A stretch of DNA of 64,000 bases from Amyloporia xantha (Eukaryota; Basidiomycota; Agaricomycetes; Polyporales; Adustoporiaceae), in assembly GCA_036971615.1 (NCBI GenBank), contig JAYKKR010000025.1, positions 186,001-250,000 of the forward strand, given 5' to 3'. The position numbers were made by a program, and so were the translations under genes. The notes beneath the pieces are model-generated. The model did not search any database, was not told the origin of the DNA, and was given only the letters and a program-made list of their open reading frames with translations. Shown piece after piece: positions 12,973 to 24,503 of the stretch (position 1 is the first letter of the stretch; each line of letters begins with the position of its first letter).

Positions 12973-13534
12973 GGCTGGAGGTCGATGTTAGTTAAGATGA
13001 AGGACAATGTATATAGAATACTAAGATACACAATCCTGACCACTATATATATGAGCGGGTGACAGCTACAACATTATTTGAATTAGAGTCCTACATTCAT
13101 CACAATAAGACTGAAGTAGAGGCTATAGTTGTTTATTGTCTTTATAACGATGATAATAGACAGTAAGTAGCCTGAACAAGAACATGGTGATAGTGGGCGG
13201 CTCTCACAATTGTCTCAACTCTGGAGATGATCAAAAACAATTGTTGAGCAAAAGGTGAAATATCTACAGTGGGCATTCCATGTCGCTCTAATTCTCAAAT
13301 CTTCAACAGTAAAGCTACAACGTGAATCTCACCCCTGGTCACCTTCGTGCCAAGAAATATGGGACAAAACACTGCTTGCTACTGTCAGCTCTTCCAATGC
13401 AATGGCGAAAAGATCAACTACAACATTTACAGACAGCATCAGAGGGAGGAACAGTGCATAGTACGTGATAGATTTACCTATGCATGGTGTTATTTATTCA
13501 GGCTTCGGACAGAACGATAAGGCCTCTGCCAGCT
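12973..13534. other. gene-free stretch
   Basis: No recognisable gene, repeat or RNA. Only short ORFs without family features. Confidence 0.5.
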
Positions 13535-13846
13535 TCAGCGAAGGTGGCTCATCACCATCGCCAACCAATGTGGGAGTGTGGCATGCAGAAAACCCAACGA
13601 GGTGCAGTTTGGTTCGATAGGTCGTCGACAGAAGGGTGACTGGCTAGCGCCAGTAGAGGGATGGAATTCTCGGGTGTTTTTGGTGGCCGCAGCGAACACG
13701 CCAATTGTATATATCGTTTTACTTACTCGAAAGGAAACTTGCGAAATTGATTTAAAGCTTGAAAAGTCGCCTAGTGATTCTCGGTAGTAGCTAGACTCGA
13801 ATATCCGACTCGGCGTGTGTGATTGTCTCATCGCTCGGCTGCGCAA
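13535..13846 (-). CDS. hypothetical 5' end of an unknown gene
   Basis: An open frame (start MRQSHTPSRIFESSYYRESL at 13828, or an ATG further upstream) with a GTAAGTAAAAC donor-like sequence near 13725 lies about 85-100 bases downstream of a TATA box (TATATAAA, about 13931-13938, minus strand). This promoter-plus-first-exon geometry is the only support. I do not recognise the product, and the downstream exons are not identified. It may be a promoter relic. Confidence 0.25.
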   Translation of the reverse strand: MRSRAMRQSHTPSRIFESSYYRESLGDFSSFKSISQVSFRVSKTIYTIGVFAAATKNTREFHPSTGASQSPFCRRPIEPNCTSLGFLHATLPHWLAMVMSHLR

Positions 13847-13930
13847 CTCTTCGAAACTCAGAAGGGGACTCTCAGACTCTAAGGAGAAGGGGGAAAAGGG
13901 TGATTACTCCTTCGAAGGCGGGAGGGTGCC

Positions 13931-13938
13931 GTTTATAT
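13931..13938 (-). promoter_or_regulatory. TATA box
   Basis: TATATAAA read on the minus strand, followed at a promoter-like distance by a pyrimidine-rich stretch and an ATG. Supports transcription leftwards of the unknown gene at 13535-13846. Confidence 0.35.
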
Positions 13939-14399
13939 ACTGTACAACTTCTCGAACAACATTTAGATGACATACAATAGAAGCTTTGAGCGACAGCTTG
14001 CGCCCGAGGACGCCGAATACGTGACAGAAGAGAAAAGTAGAAACATACGGATTCGGAAGGTCGATGACTAAATAAGGAAATGGTTCTGGGAGCCGAGTCA
14101 CCAGCACGAACGATATAGGTTCGAGCTTCAGGCTTGGCTCGTCGTCAGGCAATGTCTCAGCGGACTTACGAAGCCCCGAGACGCATCCTATTTGCTGCAC
14201 AACCCGCTGCCCTCGGGAGCGGGACGTCGCCTCGTTCGCTCGTTGCGCCTACGCCGTCCGACTTACCGCACCATCTGCCTTCTCCGTCCACCGCCCTAGA
14301 GTCGAGGATACAATATGTCTGTAGGTAACACGAGGTAAGTCCGATACGAGAATCATCCGAGAAAAGAAAAAGAAACAGAAGAAGAAGAAAAAACTTTGA

Positions 14400-14882
14400 T
14401 TGATCGTGTTGTGTTTCACTTTACTGGTTTTCTACGCGTCACATGCGTTTTTCTTCCACACCGAATCACCACAGCTTGAGCACTTAGTGGAGAAAGTCTT
14501 CAGTTCAACTCTAGGAAACAGTACAGAGTCAGTTCAAGTGGAGCAGGATGCGAGTTGGGACAGACGTTGTTCCCCGAGAAGAGCATCTCTTGTGAGTGAT
14601 CACAATCAAGGAGAGAACCCTCCTGTGTCACCTCTGCGGCCTACGTCCCCTCCACCTCCGTCCACGCAATTGAGATATTCGGTCATTCCCCATTCACCTT
14701 CTATTGACCAGCAATTGGGACATTCTGCTTCCTTACCGACATCTGACAACGTGCCGCGTGATGAGTATAAAATTCTCATTCTACTCAACTACAAAATTCA
14801 GTCACACACTGATCACTGTAAGCAGCTTTTGAAAGAAGGGCTTGCTGCACCAGTCTGCTTTGTTAGGATTCTCATGGCGTAG
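14400..14882 (+). CDS. hypothetical protein, C terminus inside a repeat
   Basis: A 160-codon frame with a hydrophobic N terminus (MIVLCFTLLVFYASHAFFF), which could be a signal peptide or membrane anchor, then a Ser/Pro-rich middle. The last residues lie in the start of the fold-back repeat at 14835, so the original 3' end is probably lost. No family recognised. A chance ORF is a real possibility. Confidence 0.25.
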   Translation: MIVLCFTLLVFYASHAFFFHTESPQLEHLVEKVFSSTLGNSTESVQVEQDASWDRRCSPRRASLVSDHNQGENPPVSPLRPTSPPPPSTQLRYSVIPHSPSIDQQLGHSASLPTSDNVPRDEYKILILLNYKIQSHTDHCKQLLKEGLAAPVCFVRILMA

Positions 14883-17345
14883 CTTTGCAGAGCATGGTGC
14901 TTTTTTTGGGAATTTCATGGCGCTTTTTTGACAGTCTCATGGCACAGCTCTCCAAAGCATGGTGCTTTGTTTGATATATCATGGCATAGCTTTGTAAAGC
15001 ATGGCACTTTTGTGGGAATTTCATGGCGCATTTTTGACAGTCTCATGGCGCACTTCTCCAAAGCATGGTGCTTTGTTGGATACATCATGGTGTAGCTTTG
15101 CAAATCATGGCGCTTTTGTGGGAATTTCATGGCGCTTCTCTGACAGTCTCAAGGTGCAGCTCTCCAAAGCATGGCACTTTGTTAGGATTCCCATGGCACA
15201 GCTTTGCAGTGCGTGGCACTTTTGTGCAAATCTCATGGTGAAAGCATGGTGTGTTTTTGAGAATCTCATGGCACAGCTTTGAGAGCATGGTGCAGCTTTA
15301 TAGGCTGTGAAGAGTGATGCCAATTTTGTATCAATCATGCAAAATATACTTGTTTATATGTATGGCACAGCATTGTAGGTGATAACAGAGCTTTGTAGAG
15401 ACAGGTGAAGCTTTGATGCAAATAAGAAGAACAGTTTTCATAAATGATGACACTGGTATGGGCAAGCCTGATGGATTGTGAGACCAAGTGGATGAGGAAT
15501 GTGTTGAATGTCAACCTGGTGAATAGCAAGATTGGTGAAGACAAGCCAATTGGATGACTAGATGTTTAGTAACAATTTCATTACTGACTACTGCTATGTA
15601 TTCACAAGTAGTTGATTATACACTTGCCAATACTTGGGTCTATCACAGTTTAGCCTGAGACACAGTTCACCTGGAACAAGCAGTGTTGTAATATCCCTAA
15701 TACTATACATAGTGAGTGTCTACTATTGTCATATAAGCCTGCTATGTATATATGATACGTGTCCTTGCAGAAGTACTAGTATAGAAGCCACAAATCAGTG
15801 TGTGTTACAACCTACACTTGAGTGAGCTATATTACAAACAAGTGTCAACAGTGAAGTGGCACAGCTGACCTATGGCATATCTCGACGAAATCTTTATACC
15901 ACATTATAAGACAGGTTTTGTTCAGCTTGTACACACATATATTATGCTTGCATAGCTGTGCTATGCTCTATAAATTTGATCATGGTTCATTTTGGCACTT
16001 GCACCACCTTCAGAGGCATAAGTCAGGCATAAGACACGTGTAAGATGGGTGTAAGACGGGCATAAGACAGACATGACACAGGCCTAAGACAGGCCTAAGA
16101 GAACTTAGGTAACAAGCACAATGATGTAATGCAAAAGTTTGAAGTTGAATGTTGAAAAGCGACCATGATTAGCTTATGTATGATACTACAGAGCACCACC
16201 ATGCTCTACAGAGTATTTTCATATATTTGTATGGAATATCTATGATTTAAGCAATATTAGTGTGGCTCTTTCCTGCTGTGCAGTAGTATTGCCAAAAAAG
16301 CGCCATGCTCAGTAGAGCTTTCCTATCCTCTACAAAGCTCTGTCATCAACTACAAGACTGTGCCATTTATCCAAGTATATTTTTCATGACTGATACAAAA
16401 TTGGCATCCCTCTTGACAGCTCACAGCTGTGTAGTGGAATTTCCACAAAGACACCATGATTTGCACAGCTGTGCCATGGTCCCAAAAATGTGCCATGCTT
16501 TGCAAAGCTGTGCCATGAGATTCTAAAAAATGCGCCATGATCTGGAAAGCTGCGCCATGAGATATCCAAAAAAGCGCCATGCTTTGGAAAGCTGCACCAT
16601 AATATTGTCAAAAAAGCGCCATGCTTTGGAAAGCTATGCCTAAGACCCTCAACAAAGCACCATAAAAGTGCCATAACAGCATCATGAGATTCTCATAAAA
16701 GCGCCATAAAAGTGCCATGAGATTCTCATAAAGGCGCAATAAAAGTGCCATGCCATGAAAAGTGCCATGCTTTCGAGACCTATGCCATGAGATCGCCATA
16801 AAAGTGCTATAAAAGCGCCATAAAAGCGCCATGCTCTGCAGAGCTGCGCCATGCCATGAGATTGTCAAAAAAGCGCCATAAAAGCGCCATGCGCTGCAAA
16901 GCTGTGCCATAAGACTTGCAAAGATGCACCATGATATACAAAGCTGTACCATGCTCTACCTCTGCAAAGCTGTGCCATGATATTCTCAAAAAAGCGCCAT
17001 GCTTTAAAAAGCTGTGCCATGAAATTCCCAAAAAAGCGCCATGCGCTGCAAAGCTGCGCCATGAGAATCCCAAAAAAGCACCATGCTTTGGAGAGTTGCG
17101 CCATGAGACTGTCAAAAGCGCCATGATATTCCCAAAAAAAGTGCCCTGCTCTACCAAGCTGTGCCATGGTTTATCCAAATAAAGCACCATGGTCTGCAAA
17201 GCTGCACCATGCTTTGAAGAACTGTGCCATTGAATTCCCAAAAAAGCGGCATGGTTTGCAGAGCTGTATGATCAAATTCCCAACAAATTGCCATGCTCTA
17301 CCAAGCTGCACTATGAGAATCCCAAAAAGTGCCATGCTGGAATAT
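14835..17345. mobile_element. Fold-back element G with minisatellite arms
   Basis: Left arm 14835-15410 and right arm 16300-17345 are inverted copies. Outer parts are tandem arrays of about 55-60 bp units (words GCATGGCGCTTTTTTGG, TCATGGCGCAGCTTTGC on the left, reverse complements on the right). Inner parts match as single-copy sequence: GATGCCAATTTTGTATCA at about 15310 reappears inverted near 16400, and AGAGCTTTGTAGAG at about 15390 reappears inverted near 16330. The right array is about twice as long as the left. The loop (15410-16300) has no convincing gene. Exact ends and target duplication are not clear. Confidence 0.7.
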
Positions 17346-17432
17346 AGTATGGCATTATGGCGTGATCAGCCACACTGTGTCTACAGGCTATAATATAGCA
17401 TAGAATTATGGCATGATCAGCCATGCCATGTT

Positions 17433-17710
17433 ACAGGCTATAATATACCCCTAGGCCGACACTACATTGAAGGCAAGAATATAGCATGAAAATAGGGCGC
17501 AGTCGGCTGCTCCATGTTACAGGCTATAATATACCCCTAGGCCGACACTACATTGAAGGCAAGAATATGGCGTCGGCCGACGTCCGCTCTCCCTACAAAG
17601 TAGGGAAAATATCACCCATATTTCTCCCTACATTGAAGGCAAGAATATGGCGTCGGCCGACGTCCGCTCTCCCTACAAAGTAGGGAAAATATCACCCATA
17701 TTTCTCCCTA
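17433..17710 (+). repeat. nested tandem duplications, 80-bp unit
   Basis: A unit starting CATTGAAGGCAAGAATATGG is repeated at 17551 and 17631 with an exact 80-base period, holding GGCGTCGGCCGACG and CCCTACAAAGTAGGG palindromes. Just upstream ATACCCCTAGGCCGACACTA is also duplicated (about 17445 and 17530). Confidence 0.85.
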
Positions 17711-18249
17711 CAGAGTAGGCTATAGTGACTGTATGGTGTGAGAAGACATGATGACGAAGATAATACATTAGATGCACATTATAATATACCCATGAAGGAG
17801 ACATTGGAAACCCAGTCATGGGAGCAGCGGGACTGGGGATGACCGAAGTAAATCAGCTGTCGCTATACCGAGTTACTGTAGCATGATCGACTGTTCCAGA
17901 CATTGTAAATGCGCTGTGCAAAGGAACGGAACAATAGCCTGGTTATAATTTGTCGCCGATTGCCTGCCCAGACGCTTTCTATTGTTTTTGAGTGGCGCAA
18001 ATACAATGTTCTGTGGTATCCAAAATGTATGGCGGATTCCTATTCAGAGAGCATGCCTGCCAAGTGGCGTTAGCAAAATCTGTCATCTGACTTAGTATTA
18101 CTATTGTTGTCCCCTTATAATTAAGTCTTACGGTCAAAACAACCAGTCAATTGGAATTTGGCAAAGTATATGTATAAAAACTACTTGACATGTGCAAGAT
18201 TAGAAGACAGTTCCGTAAAGATAGGACCCGATGGCAATGGCATGACCGG
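17711..18249. other. gene-free stretch
   Basis: No gene, repeat or RNA recognised between the 80-bp tandem repeat and LTR-like repeat copy 2. Confidence 0.5.
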
Positions 18250-19105
18250 TGATACGACCTACGAAACCCTAACCCCTGCACAAGGTGCGAACAAAAGGGC
18301 AAAGGAATCGTAATAGGAATGGTCTAGGTGTGAGGGAGTTAGCAGCAAGGTGTCCTGCGTTTCGGCGAATGCGAAGCAACGTCTCGAAGGCATACGGGGA
18401 ATACTCGAAGGTCTCGAAGTATGTCGAAGAAGGGTCGAAAGGTCTCGAAGGATCGTGGTGTCAAGAGCGCAGTCGGAATATCGAAGAATTGAAGGAAATC
18501 GGAGTAAATATTGAAGCGAGTCGTAGAAGAATCGAAGAGTGTCATGATAGAATCGGAGGATCGTCGTAGGGAATCGAAGCGAAGCGTAGGCGTAGTTGTA
18601 GTAGAATCGAAGCGTAGTCGAACGATCGAGCGTAATCGAGGCTCTAGAGAGGAGCTGAGACGAACTCGACTTAAGAGCTCTGCACTGAGGGGGAAACTGG
18701 GTGGAATATAACGTATAGAAAGAGCTAGCTAAGACAAGATTTTATACTACTACTCAGAACAATCTACGACTAATCGGGAGTGGCACACTAGTACGAGTGG
18801 CTTGCTTTGTCTAATGATGTCACTGTTTTCTATATTAGGCTCGAAGATCAAATGGCCGAGGGACTCGGAGTGGCACGAAGCGATACATGTGTTCTCCTGC
18901 TGCTCTATTGTTCGCTCGAAATGGCTAGGCTTCTTCAAAGGAATGTCTCGAAATGTCGAAGCGTCGAAGCATCGCGTCGAAGCATCGTAGGAACATCGAA
19001 GGTATCGGAGATCGAGTCGAAGAATCGAAATGATCGGAGACAATCGAAGCTGATCGAAGCTGATCGGAGAATGATCGGAGAGCGTCGAAGGTGATCGAGT
19101 GAGTC
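18250..19105 (+). repeat. LTR-like repeat R, diverged copy 2
   Basis: Starts TGATACGACCTACGAAACCC like the other copies and shares the GAGTTAGCAGCAAGG and AGTGGCACACTAGTACGAGT blocks, but elsewhere is an array of TCGAAG/ATCGGA words and lacks the GGCGCCTATCA end. It ends against the C-terminal exon of the Spt5-like gene. A different subfamily or a badly decayed copy. Confidence 0.55.
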
Positions 19106-19110
19106 GAGTG

Positions 19111-19598
19111 TCAAATTGAAGATATAGAGCTGGCGTAGTGCGCCGTTTCTGAGCACAGAAGCCTCCAGTACCTATCACCGGCCAAGGTCCTGCAGGTGCT
19201 CTCATTACCTTCACTAATTGTCCCACCTGCGGCCCACCAGTAACCACTGCAAATTTGCCCGCAGAAGGTGTGATCGGCTTGAGATACTTGACGGGGATCA
19301 GTAAACTCTCCTGGCATCCTCTTGAGAAATACTTGACTGGCACCTGATGCTGCCCATCAACTATTGATGGCAGCTCACGATCTGTCGTGACCATGCATCC
19401 TTCGTGTCGGCCACCGGCAAAGCCCCCATCAACTTTTGTCCCAAAGATCTGCAGCAAGACCGCCTTCTGAGCGAGGGCTGCTTGTAATTCTGGCAGCACT
19501 AGCCATGCTGCAGGACCCACTACGCAAAGTTAATTAGATATGCTTATGACAGGAATACAAAACAACTTACTGGCCAGCCGCACAGAAGGTACAGTAGG
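19111..19598 (-). pseudogene. Spt5-like KOW gene, C-terminal segment
   Basis: The exon next to element A (19598 to about 19571) ends in a GTAAGTTG donor; after a roughly 50-base intron with acceptor TTTGCGTAG the next exon encodes WLVLPELQAALAQKAVLLQI, VDGGFAGGRHEGCMVTT and the KOW-like GKFAVVTGGPQVGQLVKV. This is the downstream end of the gene whose N-terminal parts lie at 24504-29006. It stops against LTR-like repeat copy 2. Joining it to the segment at 23335-23581 after removing element A and one 7-bp duplicate gives an open frame (STPTVPSVRLA), which is good evidence that these were one exon. Confidence 0.6.
19592..19598 (+). repeat. 7-bp target duplication CAGTAGG at left end of element A
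   Basis: CAGTAGG sits immediately outside the left terminus of element A. Its partner is found inverted (CCTACTG) at 23575-23581, the far end of the inverted segment, not next to the right terminus. Confidence 0.7.
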
Positions 19599-22500
19599 CA
19601 CCAACTTATGTACACCTGATGCACCAACATGACGGGTAGGCCCAGGAATGCTTATGCACCAGGCAGCGCATTGGCCTGGCTGTTGATGCATCACTTCCCG
19701 GGGCTTCGCCGGACCCTCCGGGGCCCCCTAGCGTTCGCCGTAGGCCCCCTTCGGCATCACGGCTTATTACCATAACGGGTAGGCATGTAGTCCAAAGGCC
19801 TTTGATTATTTATTTATGGTGGAATAGTTATTTCGGGTGCCACAGACTCATTTGGGCATCAAAAACTGTATACAAATAGCAAAAAAATAGATTTTTATTT
19901 TCTTCAGTAGCTACAGTAGCTACAGGCTATAACAATACAAATATGAAAACTCGTATATAACCTGTGGCCTGCTGCAGTGTGAGCGAATGCAGATCGAACG
20001 AGGGGGGGCCAGGCGAGCGAGCGCAGACCGAGTGAGCGCCGACGGACGACGGGGGGACCCGAGCGTGGCCGTGCGAGCGAGTGGGGACTGGGCAAGCCAG
20101 CGAGCACGGATGGGGAAGCAGGCACGGATCGAGTGAGCGAGTGTGGAGGGGACGAGCGGCGGGCGGATGAGCGTTAGACAGGCGAGCGAGTGGGGATCGG
20201 GCGAGCATCAAGCGGGCGAGCGAGCAGGAATGGGTCGAGCGGGGATGGGTCGAGCGTCGGGCAGGTGAGCGAGCAGGGACCATCGAATAAATGGGTCAAG
20301 TGCCGGCCAAGCGAGCAGGCAGGGATGGGGCAAGTGAGCGAACGGGATGGGTCGATCGTTGGGTGGGCGAGCGAGAGGCGACGGGCGGTGGAGTGAGCAG
20401 CGACGGGGCGAGCACGCAGCGATGAGAAGAGCGAGGATGCAAGCAGTGCGGGGGACGTACGGGCGGCACGGTAGAGGTGATGTGTGGCAGCGGTCGGACG
20501 TGCGAACGGGGGTTGATGAGTTAGGGGGACGTACGAGCGGCGGGACCAGGATGTATGAGAAACGCAGCGGGACATACGAGCGACAGGGCGGGAATGTACG
20601 AGGGCAGGAGACATGAGCACCGGGACGAGCAGTGGGGACGTACGAGCGGCGGGGCAAGACGCACAAGCTGTGCGGGTGCGAGCAGCGGGGGTGTGCAAGC
20701 AGTAGGGGTGGGACACGCGAGCAGTGGGGCGGGTGCAGACGAGCGGCGAGGCAGACGGCTGCGGGAGTGGGACATACCAGCAGCAGGAGCGAGCGGCAGG
20801 GATGGGATGGTGGCAATGAGTGGCGGGGCAGGGTGGGGCGTACGAGTGGCGGGGCGGAGCGTACGAGCGGTGCGGTGAGGTGATGAGCGGCGGGGGTCGG
20901 ACATGCGAGCAGCGCACAGCGCAGCGGGGGCAGACAAGCAGGAGGGGTGGATGAGCAAGGAACGGCGGGGCAGAAGGTGTGAGCGGCGTGCGAGCAGCGC
21001 GGTGGGGATGGGATGCACGAGTGGGCGGGTGGTGCAGTGCAGTCGGTACTGGGCAGACATGTGGAGCAGGGCGTCCGCGGGGTTGGCTAGCGGACGTGCA
21101 GTAGCACGGGAGCTCCTAGTGTACAGATCAGCAGTGCAGAAATAAAGTGAAAGCAAGAAACTCGTACCTTTTCACGCCGCTCGCAGGCAGCAGCGGGACG
21201 ACGACGAAGTCGTCGTGGTCGTCGTCGAGCAGACACCAGCGGTGACGCGTCACGTTGCGCAGCCAGGAAATGCCGGCCTGCCCAATATGGAATGCGTCTT
21301 ATTGGTCTTACATTCGTCTTAAGGTGGCTGAGGCACTGAATAGTGCCTCAATCTCCTCAAGACTTCGTATGAGAACAGTAAAATAGTACTAGAGTATGCT
21401 CACTGAATATTAGGGATACTCGATGAAGTCTATGTGTTGAGGGAGAGTCCCGAGTCGGCCGAGACCTAGCGCAGCCAATCAGGTGGCGCGTTCAGCCAGG
21501 CGCGACTCGATGGTCGAAATGTTTGCCAGCCTAGCTACACGGCTGTTTCGAACATTGCAGCCGCAAACATTCACTTACTCACAAAATTTAAATAGTATTC
21601 ATTCTTATAGACTCCATACTACAGGCCATCTTCCATTTAATCACTGCATAAGTTAGTGCTCATGATATTCACTAAAACATGCTAGTTTTCGGTCATTCTG
21701 GACCCAAAATGGACATGTTTTGTAGATACCTCTCTGAGGAAGTACAGGAAAATTCTCAGAAATAGTACAGAGACTGTTACATACATTATTAGTACTTCCT
21801 ACAAATTATATATAAGATATCTGCCTCAGAACACTCGTGCTCGCTGTGCAGAACGAGTGAGACTTCAGCCACAGACCCAAATCGGGTATCCCGGCAGTTC
21901 CCGTGGTGCGTGCCAACAGCGATGCGTTGCCAGCGGTCGTCTCCTCGACGTCGTCCACGGCATCGACGACGTCCCGCTGCTGCCTGCGAGCAGCGTTACG
22001 AAGTAAGTCTTCGTCCCCTTGTTGTCTTTTACACTTATAATTTACCCATTCTTGACAGTGCTGTCAGTAACCACAGCCCGGCCTTCCTCCCAATCTCTAG
22101 CCTGCACCCACCTGCTTGCCCATCCGTGCATCCGTCCAACCACTCGGCACTCCTGGACCTGCGGTTCGACGCAGCACCTCTGTCCACGCCCGACCCCATC
22201 TGCTAGCGCAATCAGCGCTGCAGGCTTGCGTCAGTCGCTTGCCTACCCCACATTGCACACCCGACAGCCCGACAGCCCTTCCGCTGCACGCCCCGCCCCG
22301 CGCGCCATCCAAGCCCCACGCGCCGTCCCAGCCCCTCCCGCTGTCCCCGTCCCTCCGCCCTCTCGCTGTCCCCGCCCTCTCGCCCTCTCGATCCCTCCAA
22401 CCCTGCAGACACGCCATCCCCGCTGCAGGCACGCTGTCCCCTCGCGCCGTCCGCTGCACACTTGTCGTGCCAACCCCTCCCGCCGTTCACGTCCCTTTTG

Positions 22501-23164
22501 CTGTCCCCATCCCTTTCGCTGTCCCCGCCCTTTTGCTGTCTCCATCCCTCCTGCCGTCCCCGCTGCACGCACGCCATCGGCGTCCCGGCCCTTCCTGCCG
22601 TCCCAGTCCCTTTTGCCGTCTCTATCCGTCCCACCATCCCTGCTGTATGCACGCCGTCCCCGCTGCACATATTCCGTGCCCGCGCGCCGTCCGCTGCACG
22701 CATACCGTGCCCGCGCGCCGTCCGCTGCACGCATACCGTCCCCGCTGCACATGCGCAAGCATGCTGCTCCCGCTCGCTCGCCCTGCCGCCCGCTCGCACG
22801 CGCTGCTCGCACGCTCCCTTTACCTACACAAGTAGCTAGCTTTGATATATTGTACCCTGTAGGTATGCAGTAGCCAGTGAAATAAAATTCCATTTTTATC
22901 CATTTTCCATACATTTATTAGTACCCAAAAGAATATTCCACTATAAAGTAAAGGGCCCACGGCCTTGACTAAGTATGTACCTACCAGATTAGGTAGTGTG
23001 CCGTGATGCCGGTAGGGCCCTACGGTGAACGCTAGGGGGCCCCAGAGGGTCCGGCGAAGCCCCGGGAAGTGATGCATCAACAGCCAGGCCAATGCGCTGC
23101 CTGGTGCATAAGTGTTCCTGGGCCTACCCGGCATGTTGGTGCATCATTAGTACATAAGCAGCTG
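19599..23164. mobile_element. Element A: GC-rich head-to-head element with hairpin ends
   Basis: Left end CACCAACTTATG, right end CATAAGCAGCTG, then terminal inverted repeats of about 190 bases. Inside, two arms point outwards from a core (21240-21930): each starts with CTGCTGCCTGCGAGCAGCGT (in that or the reverse sense), has intron-like GT donors, a long Pro/Arg/Ser low-complexity GC-rich stretch open in several frames on both strands, and an AATAAA near the outer end (about 19885 minus, about 22878 plus). The core is inverted relative to C and E and holds the palindrome GGTGACGCGTCACC (one base off), a CCAAT box and a short hairpin. No transposase is encoded. It interrupts the Spt5-like gene and its right end abuts an LTR-like repeat. 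Confidence 0.75.
21329..21350. other. short hairpin in the core of element A
   Basis: TGAGGCACT and AGTGCCTCA pair perfectly around a GAAT loop, at the position where C and E have longer hairpins on the same CACT/AGTG base. Confidence 0.75.
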
Positions 23165-23171
23165 ACATCGT

Positions 23172-23334
23172 AAGTTTCCTCAGCGTTCGTACCATCTTCG
23201 AAGGTGTTTCTTGTGTTCACTCGAACCGCGGGACACCTTGCTGCTAACTCCCCTCTCACTAAGACTATAATCCGTCTCTCTAGTCCCTTTAGGTCGCAGC
23301 CAGGTTAGGGGTTAGGGTTTCGTAGGTCATATCA
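23172..23334 (-). repeat. LTR-like repeat R copy 3, 5' part, inverted
   Basis: The first roughly 165 bases of repeat R in minus orientation, starting at 23334 (TGATATGACCTACGAAACCC) and ending at the ACGATGT that abuts the right end of element A. The rest of the same copy continues in plus orientation at 23582. Inverting 23165-23581 rejoins the halves. Confidence 0.8.
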
Positions 23335-23581
23335 CTGAACAGTGTCCCTGTGCCTCTCATCCCATCGGAGTCCAACCAGGTATCATACAGTATGCCGGAT
23401 CGGGTGCCGGTCCACGCCAGGACGCCCATTGGTGATGAGCCCAGTGGATCCAACTCACCCAGCACACTGATTGGTGATGAACCAAGTGGATTCATGTCAC
23501 CCCTCTGCAATGCATGGGATCCAAGTGCAGAAATGCGCGAGTTAACCCATGCTTCTCTTGAGTTGCTCTCTACACCTACTG
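23335..23581 (+). pseudogene. Spt5-like gene, Spt5-CTR-like segment, inverted relative to the rest of the gene
   Basis: The plus frame reads LNSVPVPLIPSESNQ, RTPIGDEPSGSNSPS, LIGDEPSGFMSPL and NAWDPSAEMRE. The AWDPS and RTP words are typical of the Spt5 C-terminal repeat region of KOW proteins. All other pieces of this gene are on the minus strand, so this piece is inverted. When flipped it lies between the KOW exons (24504-25226) and the C-terminal segment (19111-19598), in the correct order for an Spt5-like protein. Confidence 0.6.
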
Positions 23582-23588
23582 ACGATGT
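23582..23588 (+). repeat. 7-bp duplication ACGATGT at the inversion joint
   Basis: ACGATGT opens the plus-oriented 3' part of repeat R copy 3; its inverted partner ACATCGT is at 23165-23171 directly after the right end of element A. Intact copies of R carry the word once (AATACGATGTAGCTC at about 31198). Confidence 0.7.
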
Positions 23589-24503
23589 AACTCGACACGT
23601 CGTCGAAGCTACTCGAAGGCTGTGTAAGGTTAGCGAGACGCGGTGGAGACAATCGAAGCTCGGTAGAGCTCTTCGATGTATCATAGAAGAAATAGAAACA
23701 CTTCGAGGGGGAGTACTTAGCTTGAACGCGGTTCGAGACGCAACACAGTTCTTTGACAATAGTCGAAGTCGGTCGTAAAATCAAAGGTTCGACGAGACGG
23801 TTTCGACGAGTAAACGCAGTAGACGAGGTTTCGAGGTTACGCAGCGAAGGACGAAGTGACGCAGTAGAACGCAGTAGAAGACTTAGACGCAGGGCGAACT
23901 CGACTTATGGGCTCTGAACTCCAGGGGGAAAAAGAACTTGTATTTGAGAGAGAAATACGACAGATTTTATACTACGAAACAGAACGCTAACAACTATCGA
24001 GAGTGGCACACTAGCACGAGTGGCTTTGCATTGTTCTACACGAGTTGGCCTCACTGAGTGGCACGTATCGAGTCCATCGGTCGAGTGACATCATGCCGAA
24101 CGCGGAAATGAAGAGGAACATACGATACGACTCGGACCGATATCCGTCTTCGAAGGCACGCCACGAGGCACGATACCTAATCGGGAAAGACCGGACACGT
24201 CGGTGTGGCACGAAGCGATGCATGCGCTGTACGAGTGGCATCAAGTGGCACCATTGTCCGCCGAATGCGGGAGATGGCCTGAGATCTAGGGGTGAGACAT
24301 CGTATCGACCGAGCCGAGCTTCGAGCAAGCTTAGCGAACAGTCAAAGAGCGTCGAAGGGTACTGAGCGTCGGGGATAACGTGCGTAGCATCGAAGGCCGT
24401 CAAAGGCAAAATCGAAGTGTTGGGTGACTGAGCCGAAGTGCCGGGCGGGATGTGATTGCCAAAAAGAGCTGTATCAGGGCCCAGAGGGGCTTGGCGCCTA
24501 TCA
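23582..24503 (+). repeat. LTR-like repeat R copy 3, 3' part
   Basis: Matches copies 1 and 4 from the ACGATGT word to the end GGCGCCTATCA at 24503, collinear over about 920 bases. It lies in an exon of the Spt5-like gene, directly after a short intron. Confidence 0.8.
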
